64,000 nucleotides of DNA from Marimonas lutisalis (GCF_005434965.1 NZ_SKCI01000001.1:766952-830951); one strand, 5' to 3'; shown: positions 17,904 to 26,121, numbered from the stretch's first letter. The notes: a model not told the origin generated them from the sequence alone. Numbers and translations: made by a program.

Positions 17904-18779
17904 TCAGGGCGCGATGAAGGTGACGCCCGGGATCCGTGAAATCTCGAACATGTCCTCGTCATAGGCTTCCGTCAGTTCGTCGACGAGTTCTTCGGTCCAG
18001 CCTGGCAGGTCGAGCTCTTCCTCGATCATGTCTTCGCGGGCGAATTTGTCGAGAAAGGCAACCATGACCCGGCGCTTCTGAATCTCGGTCATCACCGGAT
18101 GCTTGGCGAGGTAATCGCGGAAGCGCTTCATCCCATCGCGGGTCATGATCTCGGCCAGAAGATCGAAACCGCCCTTGATCTTGGTGCCGGGGTTCAGGCC
18201 GGCCATCTCGCGGATGATCTGAGCCCAGATCAGCGGGCTGTCTTCGTTGCACCAGATGGTCAGCGGCACGTCGGGGTGATCGGTGCGGATGCGCCAGACA
18301 AGTTCGGACCAGCGCAATTGCCGGGGATCTGTGCCCCTGGTAAGTTCGATGAAATCCTCGACGGGCGCTTTTTCGTAGAGCGCGGGCAGGAAGGTCGCGG
18401 GGTTGCGAATGGCGAGAAAAAGCTCGATCTGATCGCCGCGGAACAGCGATTTCAACTGACCTACACGCACCGCGGCGTTGGGATAGAACACCCCGTTGTT
18501 GATCGCGAGCTTGGCTATGCAGAAGAGGTTTTCGTTGGACAGCAAGAGCCGGTCGGCCTGCTCACCATCGAGGATGGTATCGAGCAGGATGTCGCGGGCA
18601 TCCGGGGCAGGCTCGGCATTGCTGAGCGCGACAAGCGTCTGGTGTAGCAGTTTCCTATAACGCCCGGGCGGCGGTACAAGCGAGCCGATATCGCTAAAGT
18701 CGCCCCGGTTCTTGAGCAGGCATTTGAGCACGCGATCATCATCGGTGCAGTGAACGCCCGCGTGAAACATCACCTGCAT
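17904..18779 (-). CDS. Uncharacterised protein, possibly sulfotransferase-like
   Basis: A protein of 291 residues from the ATG at 18779; a second ATG three codons later is equally possible. A much longer frame exists upstream but runs opposite the permease gene and has shadow-like composition. The N-terminus MFHAGVHCTDDDRVLKCL sits where sulfotransferases have their P-loop, and LFLAIRNPATFLPALYE resembles the IRNPxxxxxSxY phosphate-binding strand of that fold. The P-loop lacks the usual KTGTT, so catalysis with PAPS is uncertain. It is divergent from the iron permease with about 110 bp between. Family call is tentative; coding status is firm. Confidence 0.6.
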   Translation of the reverse strand: MQVMFHAGVHCTDDDRVLKCLLKNRGDFSDIGSLVPPPGRYRKLLHQTLVALSNAEPAPDARDILLDTILDGEQADRLLLSNENLFCIAKLAINNGVFYPNAAVRVGQLKSLFRGDQIELFLAIRNPATFLPALYEKAPVEDFIELTRGTDPRQLRWSELVWRIRTDHPDVPLTIWCNEDSPLIWAQIIREMAGLNPGTKIKGGFDLLAEIMTRDGMKRFRDYLAKHPVMTEIQKRRVMVAFLDKFAREDMIEEELDLPGWTEELVDELTEAYDEDMFEISRIPGVTFIAP

Positions 18780-18888
18780 GCGTGGCCTCGTGCCTCTTGC
18801 GTGCCGGTTCGGACAAGTCGATGCATGACCTGTTGCAGCCGGCCGTTTCCCGCGCCATTTTTCCGCAGTATAAGGTCTTTTCTGGACC

Positions 18889-20577
18889 ATGAAACCGAAA
18901 TCGGGCAACAGGGCACGCATGAGCGCTGAGACTTTCACCCACGATGCGGCACGCCGCCGGCGCGGCTGGGCCGATCCCTGGTCGGCCGGGGCGATTGCCA
19001 TTGCCGCGATCGTTCTGGCCCCGATCGTGTCGGTTCTGGGGCTGGCGCTCTTTCCCAGCGACAATATCTGGCCGCACCTGATCGCGACCACGTTGCCACG
19101 GTATATCGGCAACACGGCCCTGTTGATGGGGGCGGTGGGCCTGGTGACGGCGATGGTGGGCACCGGTGCGGCATGGATCATAGCGCGCTACCGTTTCCCT
19201 TTGTCGCGTTGGCTGGAGTGGTTGCTTTTGTTGCCGCTGGCGATCCCGGCCTATGTGGGGGCCTATGCGCTGGTCGACCTGCTGGAATATGCGGGGCCGG
19301 TGCAGACGGGGCTGCGGGCGGTGTTCGGCTGGCAAAGCGCGCGCGATTACTGGTTCCCCGAAATCCGCTCGATGGGCGCGGCAATCATCGTGCTGAGCGC
19401 CTCGCTCTACCCGTATGTCTACCTGCTGTCGCGCGCGGCATTCCGCGAACAGTCGGGAAGTTCCGAAGAGGTGGCGATGAGCCTGGGCGCCGGCGCCATG
19501 GCGCGGTTCTGGCGGGTTGGGTTGCCGCTCGCGCGCCCGGCCATCGCGGCGGGCGTCGCCATTGTGATGATGGAAACCGTGAACGATTTCGGAACGGTGG
19601 ATTTCTTCGCGGTGCAGACGCTGACCACCGGGATATTCAGCGTCTGGCTGGAAAGCAACAATGCGGGTGGGGCGGCGCAGATTGCCAGCGTTGTGCTGGT
19701 CCTGGTGATCCTGCTGGTGACGCTGGAAAAACTGTCGCGCCGAAGGGTGCAGTTCTTCAATCTGTCCAGCCGTCATCGTCCGATTGAACGCAAGGAACTG
19801 GGCGGCGGTGCCGCGGTGCTGGCGCTGGTATTGTGCCTGATCCCCTTCGGCATGGGCTTCGTCCTGCCGGCGACGGTCATCCTGCGCCATGCGCTGGCGA
19901 ACGTGACCGAATGGTCCGATCCGGCCCTGCTGCGGGCGCTTGGCAACACGCTGACGGTAGGAGGCCTTGCTGCTGTGACAACCGTTCTGGCGGGCGTCTT
20001 CCTTGTCTATGGCGTGCGGCTCTCCGGTCGCAGCCTGCCGCGGCTTTTGCTGCCGGTGACGACGATTGGCTATGCGGCACCGGGCGCGGTCCTGGCGGTG
20101 GGAATTCTCATCCCGCTGGCCACGGTGGACAATTGGATGGCCGATACATTCGAGCGCCTGACAGGCGTCGATATCGGGCTGGTGCTGACAGGCTCGGCCT
20201 TTGCGCTGGTGTTGGCATATGCGGTTCGGTTCTTCGCCATCGCACAGGGCGCGGCGGATGCGGCCATGGGACGGGTTTCGCCCAGCCTGCCGATGGCAGC
20301 ACGGTCGTTGGGTCGCAGCCAGGGGCAGACGCTCGTCGAAGTCTACTACCCGCTGATCCGCGGCTCGATCGGTTCGGCCTTGCTGCTGGTCTTTGTGGAC
20401 TGCGTGAAGGAGTTGCCCGCGACGCTTTTGCTGCGGCCCTTCAACTATGACACGCTGGCAACGCGCGTTCACAACGAGGCCAGCCTTGAAAACCTGGGCG
20501 ACGCCGCCCCGGCAGCCGTTCTGATCATCGCCGTCGGGCTGGTCGCGGTCGGGTTGCTGGCACGCGCGAACCGCTGA
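18889..20577 (+). CDS. Iron(III)-type ABC transporter permease (FbpB-like)
   Basis: A protein of 562 residues with two tandem permease halves and about 12 membrane helices. The first half has the loop EEVAMSLGAGAMARFWRVGLPLARPAI near residue 195 and the second a matching loop with MAARSLGRSQGQTLVEVYYPL near residue 470; these are the duplicated EAA loops of FbpB/AfuB-type Fe3+ permeases. The start may be 18889 or the in-frame ATG at 18919, which has AGGG upstream and follows a non-conserved leader. No binding protein or ATPase gene is adjacent, so the partner subunits must be encoded elsewhere. The tRNA-Thr gene follows 48 bp downstream. Confidence 0.88.
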   Translation: MKPKSGNRARMSAETFTHDAARRRRGWADPWSAGAIAIAAIVLAPIVSVLGLALFPSDNIWPHLIATTLPRYIGNTALLMGAVGLVTAMVGTGAAWIIARYRFPLSRWLEWLLLLPLAIPAYVGAYALVDLLEYAGPVQTGLRAVFGWQSARDYWFPEIRSMGAAIIVLSASLYPYVYLLSRAAFREQSGSSEEVAMSLGAGAMARFWRVGLPLARPAIAAGVAIVMMETVNDFGTVDFFAVQTLTTGIFSVWLESNNAGGAAQIASVVLVLVILLVTLEKLSRRRVQFFNLSSRHRPIERKELGGGAAVLALVLCLIPFGMGFVLPATVILRHALANVTEWSDPALLRALGNTLTVGGLAAVTTVLAGVFLVYGVRLSGRSLPRLLLPVTTIGYAAPGAVLAVGILIPLATVDNWMADTFERLTGVDIGLVLTGSAFALVLAYAVRFFAIAQGAADAAMGRVSPSLPMAARSLGRSQGQTLVEVYYPLIRGSIGSALLLVFVDCVKELPATLLLRPFNYDTLATRVHNEASLENLGDAAPAAVLIIAVGLVAVGLLARANR

Positions 20578-20625
20578 TCATTCCCCCTTGCGCGCGGGCG
20601 CGCCATTGCGTATTTCGACGCTCGT

Positions 20626-20701
20626 GCCCCTATAGCTCAGCTGGTAGAGCAACTGATTTGTAATCAGTAGGTCCGCGGTTCGAGTCCGTGTGGGGGCACC
20701 A
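20626..20701 (+). tRNA. tRNA-Thr (anticodon UGU)
   Basis: Full cloverleaf of 76 nt including an encoded CCA end. Acceptor stem GCCCCTA pairs with TGGGGGC, the D-arm includes AGCTCAGCTGGTAGAGC, the anticodon arm CTGAT-TTGTAAT-ATCAG region gives anticodon TGT (Thr), and the T-arm is CGCGG-TTCGAGT-CCGTG. Its 3' half is the attachment site of the adjacent element and remains intact after integration. Confidence 0.95.
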
Positions 20702-20707
20702 CAAAAA
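20651..20707 (+). repeat. attL: 57-bp direct repeat inside tRNA-Thr
   Basis: Positions 20651-20707 are identical to 29610-29666. The repeat begins at the anticodon stem of the tRNA, runs through the T-arm and CCA and ends in a short A-run. It is the classic signature of tyrosine-recombinase integration into a tRNA 3' end. The tRNA copy is complete here, while the right copy has only the 3' half. Confidence 0.93.
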
Positions 20708-20976
20708 ATCAATAAAAATCAAATGATTGGCGGATTTTTTCGCTAGGCAATCCTCTGGGACTTGGGGGTTTTTGTGCTTGGGGGAACACCGGGGGAACAA
20801 TAATATTCGCAAGAAAACATGCCCTCGGCTTCGCCGCTCGATTCCCAAACGCCCGCACACACCACCACTCACGGACCCCGGCGCAATGTTTTGCCCAACA
20901 GTTTCCTCTGTTGCGTCAAACTTGCGCCGGGGGCTGCGTCTATAGCTGGAACGGTAAACAGCTTTTCAGACATGGC
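20702..20976. other. Left-end non-coding region of the island with arm-type repeats
   Basis: The first 275 bp inside the island carry no convincing gene. It includes paired GGGGGAAC sites (20780-20787 and 20791-20798), which also occur near the right end, and a block that is strongly similar to the left end of the remnant island (29667-30177), for example AAAACATGCCCTCGGCTTCG and CACCACTCACGGACCCCGGC. These are probable integrase or excisionase binding sites and the microprotein leader. Confidence 0.6.
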
Positions 20977-21072
20977 ATGCTTAAGAGAATTGGACACACA
21001 ATCTTCCGGCACGGAATTGGATTCTATATCGGCACTTTGGGCGCGATATTCCTGCTCGTCGTCTTGGGATAG
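20977..21072 (+). CDS. 31-residue membrane microprotein, copy 1
   Basis: A short reading frame coding for a basic N-terminus (MLKRIGHTIFRHG) and one hydrophobic segment (FYIGTLGAIFLLVVLG) that ends the protein. It would be a single-span inner-membrane microprotein. Two relatives lie in the remnant island at 30178 and 31596, with the core pattern basic head, Tyr-Ile/Phe, then about 12 hydrophobic residues. Conservation of length, frame and chemistry across three diverged copies supports coding. No good Shine-Dalgarno is seen here, so the start is a best guess. Function unknown; it could be a toxin-like or membrane-acting satellite factor, but nothing shows this directly. Confidence 0.55.
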   Translation: MLKRIGHTIFRHGIGFYIGTLGAIFLLVVLG

Positions 21073-21170
21073 ATAGAGTTCCACCCGCCAGAATCGGCGC
21101 GTCAGACTTGCTCCACTTGCTGCGATCGTGGCACAATTAAAAACAGAGAACACACAGGAGAGTGAGTAGG

Positions 21171-21572
21171 ATGCGTTTTCGGAATGGCTTTATTGTGTTG
21201 TTACTGTTGTCGTTGGTCTGGGGCGGCATCTCGAACGCACAAGAATATCATAGCGCATGTAACGATAGCCCTGATGTATATCGTCTAGATGTTTTGGAAG
21301 TGATTTCCGGAAGACTAACGCTCACCGAAGTGGCTATTGGAGCCAAGGATAAATCGGTCTGTGTGAACGGCTTGCCAGCAATGAAGAACGAAAATACCGA
21401 TTCCGTAGATTTGTTTTTTGAATTTGGTTTGTTTCAATGCCACCAGACAGGCACTGAAGAACGAATTGCAGCTGCCAAACTTTCAGATTCTGCCTATAGG
21501 ATAGTTGGACATTTTTCACGTTTGAGAGATAACGTAATCATTCTTGAAAACTGCCAATTTGAACCATTTTGA
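21171..21572 (+). CDS. Small secreted protein, island cargo
   Basis: About 133 residues from the ATG at 21171, with AGGAG about 10 nt upstream; a GTG at 21162 would add three residues. An N-terminal signal peptide is clear (RFRNGFIVLLLLSLVW then Ala at SNAQ), followed by a small domain with at least four Cys (HSACNDS, VCVNG, QCHQT, ENCQF) that could form two disulfides in the periplasm. Base composition is distinctly more AT-rich than the surrounding genes, a sign of separate origin. It lies between the microprotein and terS, the same slot that holds a different secreted gene in the remnant island. Not recognised as a known family. Confidence 0.7.
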   Translation: MRFRNGFIVLLLLSLVWGGISNAQEYHSACNDSPDVYRLDVLEVISGRLTLTEVAIGAKDKSVCVNGLPAMKNENTDSVDLFFEFGLFQCHQTGTEERIAAAKLSDSAYRIVGHFSRLRDNVIILENCQFEPF

Positions 21573-21809
21573 TTTTCGCTTTCATTATGAACTCAGCGGA
21601 TCACGATGAAAAAGAAACACGAAGGAAACCAGTGCGAGCGCATCAGGACAAGTAATGTGCGAGGGGTATCAGGACTGCTAATACTGAGGAAACTGGACAG
21701 GTAAGCAGGCGCACAATCATTCAGTTTGGGTTTAGAGCGGCCATCAGTCGCTTCTCACCCAACGGCGGCTAAACAGGTGTGCCCAACGCCCGCAGAACCA
21801 GTCTTTTCA
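21573..21809. other. Gap between secreted cargo gene and terS
   Basis: A 237-bp stretch without a gene, AT-rich at the start. It contains the imperfect direct repeat GCATCAGGAC / GTATCAGGAC (about 21641 and 21666). Nothing else was recognised. Confidence 0.4.
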
Positions 21810-22265
21810 TTATAGCGTGTCGAACTGTTTGAAAGGGTTTTCCGCCTCGGGAATACTTGCCGCAACCTTGGACCGTGCCGCAGCCGTCAGGCCAAACTCG
21901 ACTAGCAGCGCATGCGCGTGACGCATGGCCTCGGAACGCTGCACCACCTCTGGCCGGGCCTTCCACAAGCCGCTGTCGGATTGATAAGTGCGGCCCTGGT
22001 CCTCTATGGCCGCCGTCAATACCTCAACCTCCTCCAACCGCGAAGCCAGAAGGGCCAGTGCCAGCGCGTCAACGGGCGTTGCAAGGCCCATGCTGTCCAA
22101 GATCGCGGACAAGCCTGCAAACAACTCCGCAGCGCGCTCAGACAGCCATTCAGGCGGCTCTGCGCAGCCGGGCGGCACCGCAGGCGCGTTGCCCTTCACC
22201 CGGTCAGGCCGGAACGTGCCCTGAACGATCTTCATTTGGTTCGGAATTGGCTTCCTGCCCTTCAT
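21810..22265 (-). CDS. Phage terminase small subunit (P27 family)
   Basis: A protein of 151 residues with the P27-type N-terminus MKGRKPIPNQMKIVQGTFRP and a helical body (VDALALALLASRLEEVEVLTAAI). Small terminases recognise the packaging site on phage DNA and load the large ATPase. No large terminase is encoded in the element, which suggests the product redirects a helper's motor to satellite DNA. A truncated second copy lies at 30724. The ATG is preceded by a GGTTTCGAT leader without a strong Shine-Dalgarno. The family call is firm. Confidence 0.9.
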   Translation of the reverse strand: MKGRKPIPNQMKIVQGTFRPDRVKGNAPAVPPGCAEPPEWLSERAAELFAGLSAILDSMGLATPVDALALALLASRLEEVEVLTAAIEDQGRTYQSDSGLWKARPEVVQRSEAMRHAHALLVEFGLTAAARSKVAASIPEAENPFKQFDTL

Positions 22266-22653
22266 ATCGAAACCTCTCGGATTTTGCCCTCAATTCTGGC
22301 CGTGCAAAAAAGTGACCCCCCCGCGCGGTCTTCGGACCCCCTTGGGAGCGATCTGCCATCCCCTCCCCATTGATGTGGGAGGTTGGACGCCGCGCGCCGG
22401 TCAAAGTCGCCGCGTCCTCTCGGCTCCTTAGGAGGAGGTCGCCGAGCTTGATCCCCGACTAGGGATTTTCTCCCTCTCCGCGCCGCCGGGGCCATTTGCT
22501 TGTGACGCCGCGCGCTTTACCCGAAGCACCGCGCCTTCTCGGGGTTTTGGGCCACTCGCCGAGTTGGCCGAGTGTTTCGGGCCGATAGGACGAAACCCAA
22601 GGCACACCCTGCCTCGTTGCCCCGGCACAGCTAACCGCGCCGGGGCCATTCGA
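22266..22653. other. Non-coding block upstream of terS, packaging-site candidate
   Basis: About 390 bp between terS and the capsid gene with no convincing frame. Two pieces recur in the remnant at 31930-32030 although the intervening capsid gene is lost there: GGACGCCGCGCGCCGGTC-like sequence (22386 on) and a 26-bp piece at about 22550 beginning GGGCCACTCGCCGAGTTGG (25 of 26 identical by eye), which contains the inverted repeat ACTCG-C-CGAGT flanked by GGCC. Phage cos/pac sites usually lie at or just upstream of terS, so a role in DNA packaging is inferred. Confidence 0.45.
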
Positions 22654-23889
22654 TTAACTTGCCGCGCACTTGATGAAGCGCAGCGCGTTTTCGTCGTAAA
22701 CACAGCCGCCGAGACGCTCGCGAATGTAGAATTTCACGAGGCCAGGGGTGCTGATGTTATCATCGACCGTGGCCCGCAACCCGCCACGCATGGCAAGGAT
22801 GTAGGCGCGCGACCAGTCACCAAAGGCAATCGGGTGTTCGTCGGTGCCGATGTCGGGCATGCCTTCCGCGATCACGACCGGGTGGCCCAGCAGCATTGCG
22901 GGCTGACCCTCGGCCAAGCTATCGCCCCACAACGGCCGGTCGTTCTGGTCTTTTACCTGGCGAATGACCGATGCCGTGGCGCTGTTCATGCACCACGTCC
23001 CGCGCGCCCGGTAGCTGGCTTTGAGGTCGTAATAGGTGTCGGTCAGCAGGTCGCCGATCGTAGACCCCAGATCGTTGGCCGCTCCGCTCGCGATATACTT
23101 GAAGGCGTCAGCGGTGCGGCTACCGTCTGCCCCGCTTTCCGGTGCGGTGTTGAGGAGGCCGGTCGGCTTGTCCGTGCCGTTGCCCGAGATGATCGCGGTC
23201 ATTTCCGCGTCACCCAAGGCGCGGCCCGCTTCTTCGGTGAACCATTGCGCAATGTCGATCAAGCCATCCGCGACCAATTCCTCGGACGCACTGACATAGG
23301 CATAAGAGGTGCCGAAGGTCGGTGTCTTGCTCGCCAGCGTCGGCTCGGTCGTCGCGGTGCGGGTGCCGGTTTCGCCCACCCAGCCATTCGTTGCATCGCT
23401 TTCCGAAAGCGGGAATTTCACATCACCGGATTCGACATTGACCACGCGCACCAGTGAGCGGAACGGGTTTTCATCGCGTGCCCGTGCCAGGATCGGGGTT
23501 TGGATGATCTCAGGGACCACAAAGCCGCCAGCCGCGCCGGTCAAGCCAGATGCCGCGCGCGTTTCGGATTCAGCGTTGAGCAAGGCCTGGCGGGTGTGCT
23601 GGTCTTGCGGGGCGCGCAGCCAACTCGTGAACGCCTTGGTGTGCCGTTCTTCGCCTGCGTCTGCCACGCCGCGCTGCGTAACGTCGCCGCCAAACGGGCG
23701 GCGAGGGTCGGCGCTTTGGGCGTCCAACAGTTGGTCGCGCAGCTCGTCGGCCTCGTCCATCAGCTTGTCGAATTGGTCCTCAAGCGCGCGGGCTTCTTTT
23801 TCAGGGAGGCCGGGTTTGATTTTCCGACAGACAGCACGCGCTTCCGTTAGCTTTGCCGTGTGCTGTTTTTGAATTTGCTCGATTTTCAT
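22654..23889 (-). CDS. HK97-type phage major capsid protein
   Basis: A protein of 411 residues. Residues about 1-100 form a charged helical scaffold/delta domain (KKEARALEDQFDKLMDEADEL-like). The mature capsid fold follows from SGLTGAAGGFVVPEIIQTPIL, with ELVADGLIDIAQWF (spine region), ISGNGTDKPTGLLN (typical HK97 motif) and LLGHPVVIAEGMPDIG near the end. No separate prohead protease or portal is present, so maturation must use a helper protease or none. Encoding its own capsid distinguishes the element from satellites that only remodel helper capsids. The N-terminal domain appears intact, so the gene looks functional. Confidence 0.93.
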   Translation of the reverse strand: MKIEQIQKQHTAKLTEARAVCRKIKPGLPEKEARALEDQFDKLMDEADELRDQLLDAQSADPRRPFGGDVTQRGVADAGEERHTKAFTSWLRAPQDQHTRQALLNAESETRAASGLTGAAGGFVVPEIIQTPILARARDENPFRSLVRVVNVESGDVKFPLSESDATNGWVGETGTRTATTEPTLASKTPTFGTSYAYVSASEELVADGLIDIAQWFTEEAGRALGDAEMTAIISGNGTDKPTGLLNTAPESGADGSRTADAFKYIASGAANDLGSTIGDLLTDTYYDLKASYRARGTWCMNSATASVIRQVKDQNDRPLWGDSLAEGQPAMLLGHPVVIAEGMPDIGTDEHPIAFGDWSRAYILAMRGGLRATVDDNISTPGLVKFYIRERLGGCVYDENALRFIKCAAS

Positions 23890-24075
23890 CTCATATCCTC
23901 AGTTCGCGGAGTGCGCGGCATGCGCCCCCTGTGTTTTTGCTCCGCAGTTCTTGATTTTGTTTTTTGCGCGAAGGTGGTGGCGAGCGGTGTTTCTTGTTTT
24001 TCTGAGCGCCGCCAAGCACAAAGAAGGTATCATTTTACCCCATTTATTTCAAGTGCAGCGCACCTCCCGGAGCGA
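23890..24075 (-). promoter_or_regulatory. Capsid-gene upstream region with a conserved palindromic element
   Basis: A gap of 186 bp in front of the capsid gene. It contains, at 24026-24065, GGTATCATTTTACC followed by TTTCAAGTG and GCGCACCT. The same block recurs at 32117-32156 in the remnant island (about 34 of 40 positions by eye), where the palindrome is better: AGAGGTA-N6-TACCTCT. Read on the minus strand it includes TTGAAA and TAAAAT. It is the best candidate for a promoter or operator controlling the capsid gene, perhaps by a helper activator (inference). Confidence 0.5.
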
Positions 24076-24345
24076 TCACGCCCGCCCGCTTTGGCCGTGT
24101 CGCGCTACCTCGTCCACGGCGGCTTGATGGCTCTCGGCATAGGCTTTCATTTTGTCCAGCGCGCGGCCCAGGCCGTCCGGACCGTGGAAGCCGTGCGCGA
24201 CGCGAAACAGCTCGCAGCCTTGGACGAAAAGTGAGCTAGCGACGGAGCGAACGTCGCCGCCTTCCTCGACCGTCTGAGTGATCAGGTGTTCGATGGCTTC
24301 GGCCGTGCGCAGGTGGTCGGGATTGGTTTTGACGTTGTTGGTCAT
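24076..24345 (-). CDS. Small hypothetical protein of the island operon
   Basis: An acidic helical protein of 89 residues (TAEAIEHLITQTVEEGGDVRSVASSLFVQG, then LDKMKAYAESHQAAVDEVARHG). The start at 24345 is chosen because AAGGAAA lies 8-10 nt upstream; the upstream part of the frame is out-of-frame read-through of the neighbour. It begins 1 bp after the preceding gene's stop. I do not recognise a family. Confidence 0.65.
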   Translation of the reverse strand: MTNNVKTNPDHLRTAEAIEHLITQTVEEGGDVRSVASSLFVQGCELFRVAHGFHGPDGLGRALDKMKAYAESHQAAVDEVARHGQSGRA

Positions 24346-24346
24346 G

Positions 24347-24658
24347 TCAGTTTCCTTTGGTTTTGGTGGTTTGGTTACTGTGCGCCCAAAGCGATTGCAG
24401 GGTTTCAGGGGCCAGCCCCACGGCCGCCGCCGCCTCAGACAGTGCGGCGCGCTCGGCCTCGGTGCGCGTCTGGCCGCCGTCAAATTCGCGGATCGCGGCG
24501 CGTTCCTCGAAGTGATCGCGGGCTAAATGCGCTTTTCCTGAAAGGTCGCTAACCCTTCCTACTTTTCCTACTCGTCCTACTTTTCGCCACTCACGCCCGC
24601 CCTTGGTAGGAAGAGTAGGAGAAGTAGGAACGATCTGGCGTTTGCCTTCAAAACTCAT
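24347..24658 (-). CDS. Small hypothetical protein following the DUF3987 gene
   Basis: A protein of 103 residues whose ATG overlaps the stop of the DUF3987 gene (ATGA). The N-terminal 40 residues are low-complexity and repetitive (PTSPTLPTKGG, then WRKVGRVGKVGRVSD) because the DNA there is a large inverted repeat of 9-bp units. The C-terminal part is helical and acidic (RTEAERAALSEAAAAVGL). The coding sequence may be shaped by a DNA or RNA function of that repeat. Not a recognised family. Confidence 0.6.
   Translation of the reverse strand: MSFEGKRQIVPTSPTLPTKGGREWRKVGRVGKVGRVSDLSGKAHLARDHFEERAAIREFDGGQTRTEAERAALSEAAAAVGLAPETLQSLWAHSNQTTKTKGN
24556..24630. repeat. Inverted repeat of 9-bp TTCCTACTT units
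   Basis: The left arm 24556-24581 and right arm 24605-24630 match as inverted complements at 23 of 26 positions. Each arm consists of three phased 9-bp units (TCCTACTTT, TCCTACTCG, TCCTACTTT and the complements). It lies inside the replication gene block. It could be an iteron-like origin, a regulatory RNA hairpin or both. Confidence 0.7.
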
Positions 24659-26121
24659 GGCCGCACCACGCGCCACGCTTCGCGGCGGTGCGCGCCATCC
24701 ACGACGGCCCCTGGCTCTTCGATCAGCCACTTATATTTTTCGAGAAGGCGAAGCGCATTGCGCGTCCGTTCTGTAATCTTGAAGGGGCCGCGATTGGCGG
24801 CAACTTTCACGGAAATGCAATCTTCCTCCCATGATCCGAGAAGCCATCGGCGCATCCGCTCGGCGTCCGCGATGTGAGGTGGAATAACCGCCGCGTTTTG
24901 CACCCGCGCGGCTTCTTCGAGATAGAAGCGCGCCAGGTCGATCCCGTTTGCCATTGCCTCGGCCGTCACCTCGGGGGCGTCAGGGTCGGCGTAGAGTGCC
25001 AGCACGGCCGCCAGCCGGGCGGCATGTTCGGCCGCCTTCGACGCGAAAGCGCGGCAATTCTCGAACCGCCTGCCGGGGGCTTGCGCCCATTCCGTTTCGC
25101 GGGCGAAGGCTTCGAGAAGGGCGCGGGCCTCGCGTGAGAGCGGCAGCACGGGCGGAGCCAGTTCATTCCGACGCCCCTCGGCAAGCGCCAGGTCGCGCCC
25201 CAGAAGCGCGGTGATCCGATCTGCGAAGCGGTCAAGTTCGGCCTCGGCGTTTGCATCCGGGGCCATGCGGTCACGGTAACCGATCCGGCTTTGAGGCTGA
25301 CAGGTCAGAAAGCGCGCCAATAGCCCTTGGCCGTTTGCAAGGGGATCGGCCAGGAACGCCTCGGCCGCGCTTGGCTGGATCAGCAGGTGCGCCGAAAACC
25401 GCCGCCCCTCATGCGCCGCGATACCATCCCCGGCCCGCCAGCGGTCTAGTGTCGATCCGTCCCACATGGCCGCCAGCGTCGCCAGCGTCGCCAGCTTGTT
25501 TTCCGCCTTCATGGAGTGTCCCCCGAGAAGCAAGCCGCCTTCATCGGTCATGATGCCGAGAGAGGCGCGCAACTCGGGCAGGTTCTTTACGATCCCCTCC
25601 ATCGTCGCGGCCCCGGTCACGATCTGGGGGCGCAAGGGCGGTTGCGGTTGCGGCCCCAATGCGGCCAGGTCGGCTCGTGTCGTGTCGGGGTTCTTATCGG
25701 CGCGCTTGAGTATCGCACCGCGCTGCCGCTCCCAGACTTCCTTCGCATCGCTCCATGAGGCGCGGGCGTCGTCGTAATCCTGGCGCAAGTCGCCCTCGAA
25801 GGTGCGCACACCGCGCATTGCCAGCCGGTCGGCCGTGCTTTTTCGCTCCCCGCTTTCGGCCACCGTGAGAAGAAACAGGGATACAGGCCGGGCACCGCCT
25901 AGCGTTTGCACGTCGCGAAGCCCTTGCACCGCCAGGGAGGCGGCCGCCAGCACCGATCCGGCGCATAGAGCAAGGGGGGCCTCGGTTGCGCGGGCTAGCG
26001 CGTCAGCCGGAACCATAAGCGGCCCTAACGCGGCGACTGGATAGAGGCTGGCCGCCGGGGCCTCGCGGATCAGAGGTTGAGGGCCTTCGGATTTGAACGG
26101 GATAGGTTCGGGGGCGTTCAT
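24655..26121 (-). CDS. DUF3987 replication protein (primase/helicase-like)
   Basis: A protein of 488 residues of the DUF3987 family found next to primases in phages and satellites. A P-loop-like AESGERKSTADRLA at about residue 90, the IMTDEGGLLLGGHSM segment (Walker B position) and SAHLLIQPSAAEAFL are visible. The C-terminus (about 400-488) forms a winged-helix-like region (FKITERTRNALRLLEKYKWL). It probably drives replication of the excised element together with the upstream primase, whose stop overlaps this start (ATGA). The exact biochemical activity is not established for the family. Confidence 0.82.
   Translation of the reverse strand: MNAPEPIPFKSEGPQPLIREAPAASLYPVAALGPLMVPADALARATEAPLALCAGSVLAAASLAVQGLRDVQTLGGARPVSLFLLTVAESGERKSTADRLAMRGVRTFEGDLRQDYDDARASWSDAKEVWERQRGAILKRADKNPDTTRADLAALGPQPQPPLRPQIVTGAATMEGIVKNLPELRASLGIMTDEGGLLLGGHSMKAENKLATLATLAAMWDGSTLDRWRAGDGIAAHEGRRFSAHLLIQPSAAEAFLADPLANGQGLLARFLTCQPQSRIGYRDRMAPDANAEAELDRFADRITALLGRDLALAEGRRNELAPPVLPLSREARALLEAFARETEWAQAPGRRFENCRAFASKAAEHAARLAAVLALYADPDAPEVTAEAMANGIDLARFYLEEAARVQNAAVIPPHIADAERMRRWLLGSWEEDCISVKVAANRGPFKITERTRNALRLLEKYKWLIEEPGAVVDGAHRREAWRVVRP

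Noticed and set aside
18780-19181. Upstream extension of the minus-strand gene at 17904
   Set aside because: It overlaps the permease gene on the other strand and has shadow composition. The protein-like sequence begins at 18779.
20630-20872. Minus-strand frame of 80 codons across tRNA-Thr (and its twin at 29603-29974)
   Set aside because: A frame read through a tRNA gene and att repeat gives a well-known type of false protein (CPHTDSNRG-like) and is not a gene.
22654-23889. Gene transfer agent (GTA) capsid
   Set aside because: Rhodobacterales GTA clusters carry the capsid gene with terminase, portal, protease and tail genes in a row. Here the capsid gene stands alone inside an att-bounded element with an integrase.
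24541-24640. CRISPR array
   Set aside because: The 9-bp units are short, adjoining and arranged as an inverted repeat with no spacers. No array of 25-40 bp repeats was noticed anywhere in the window, and no cas gene is present.
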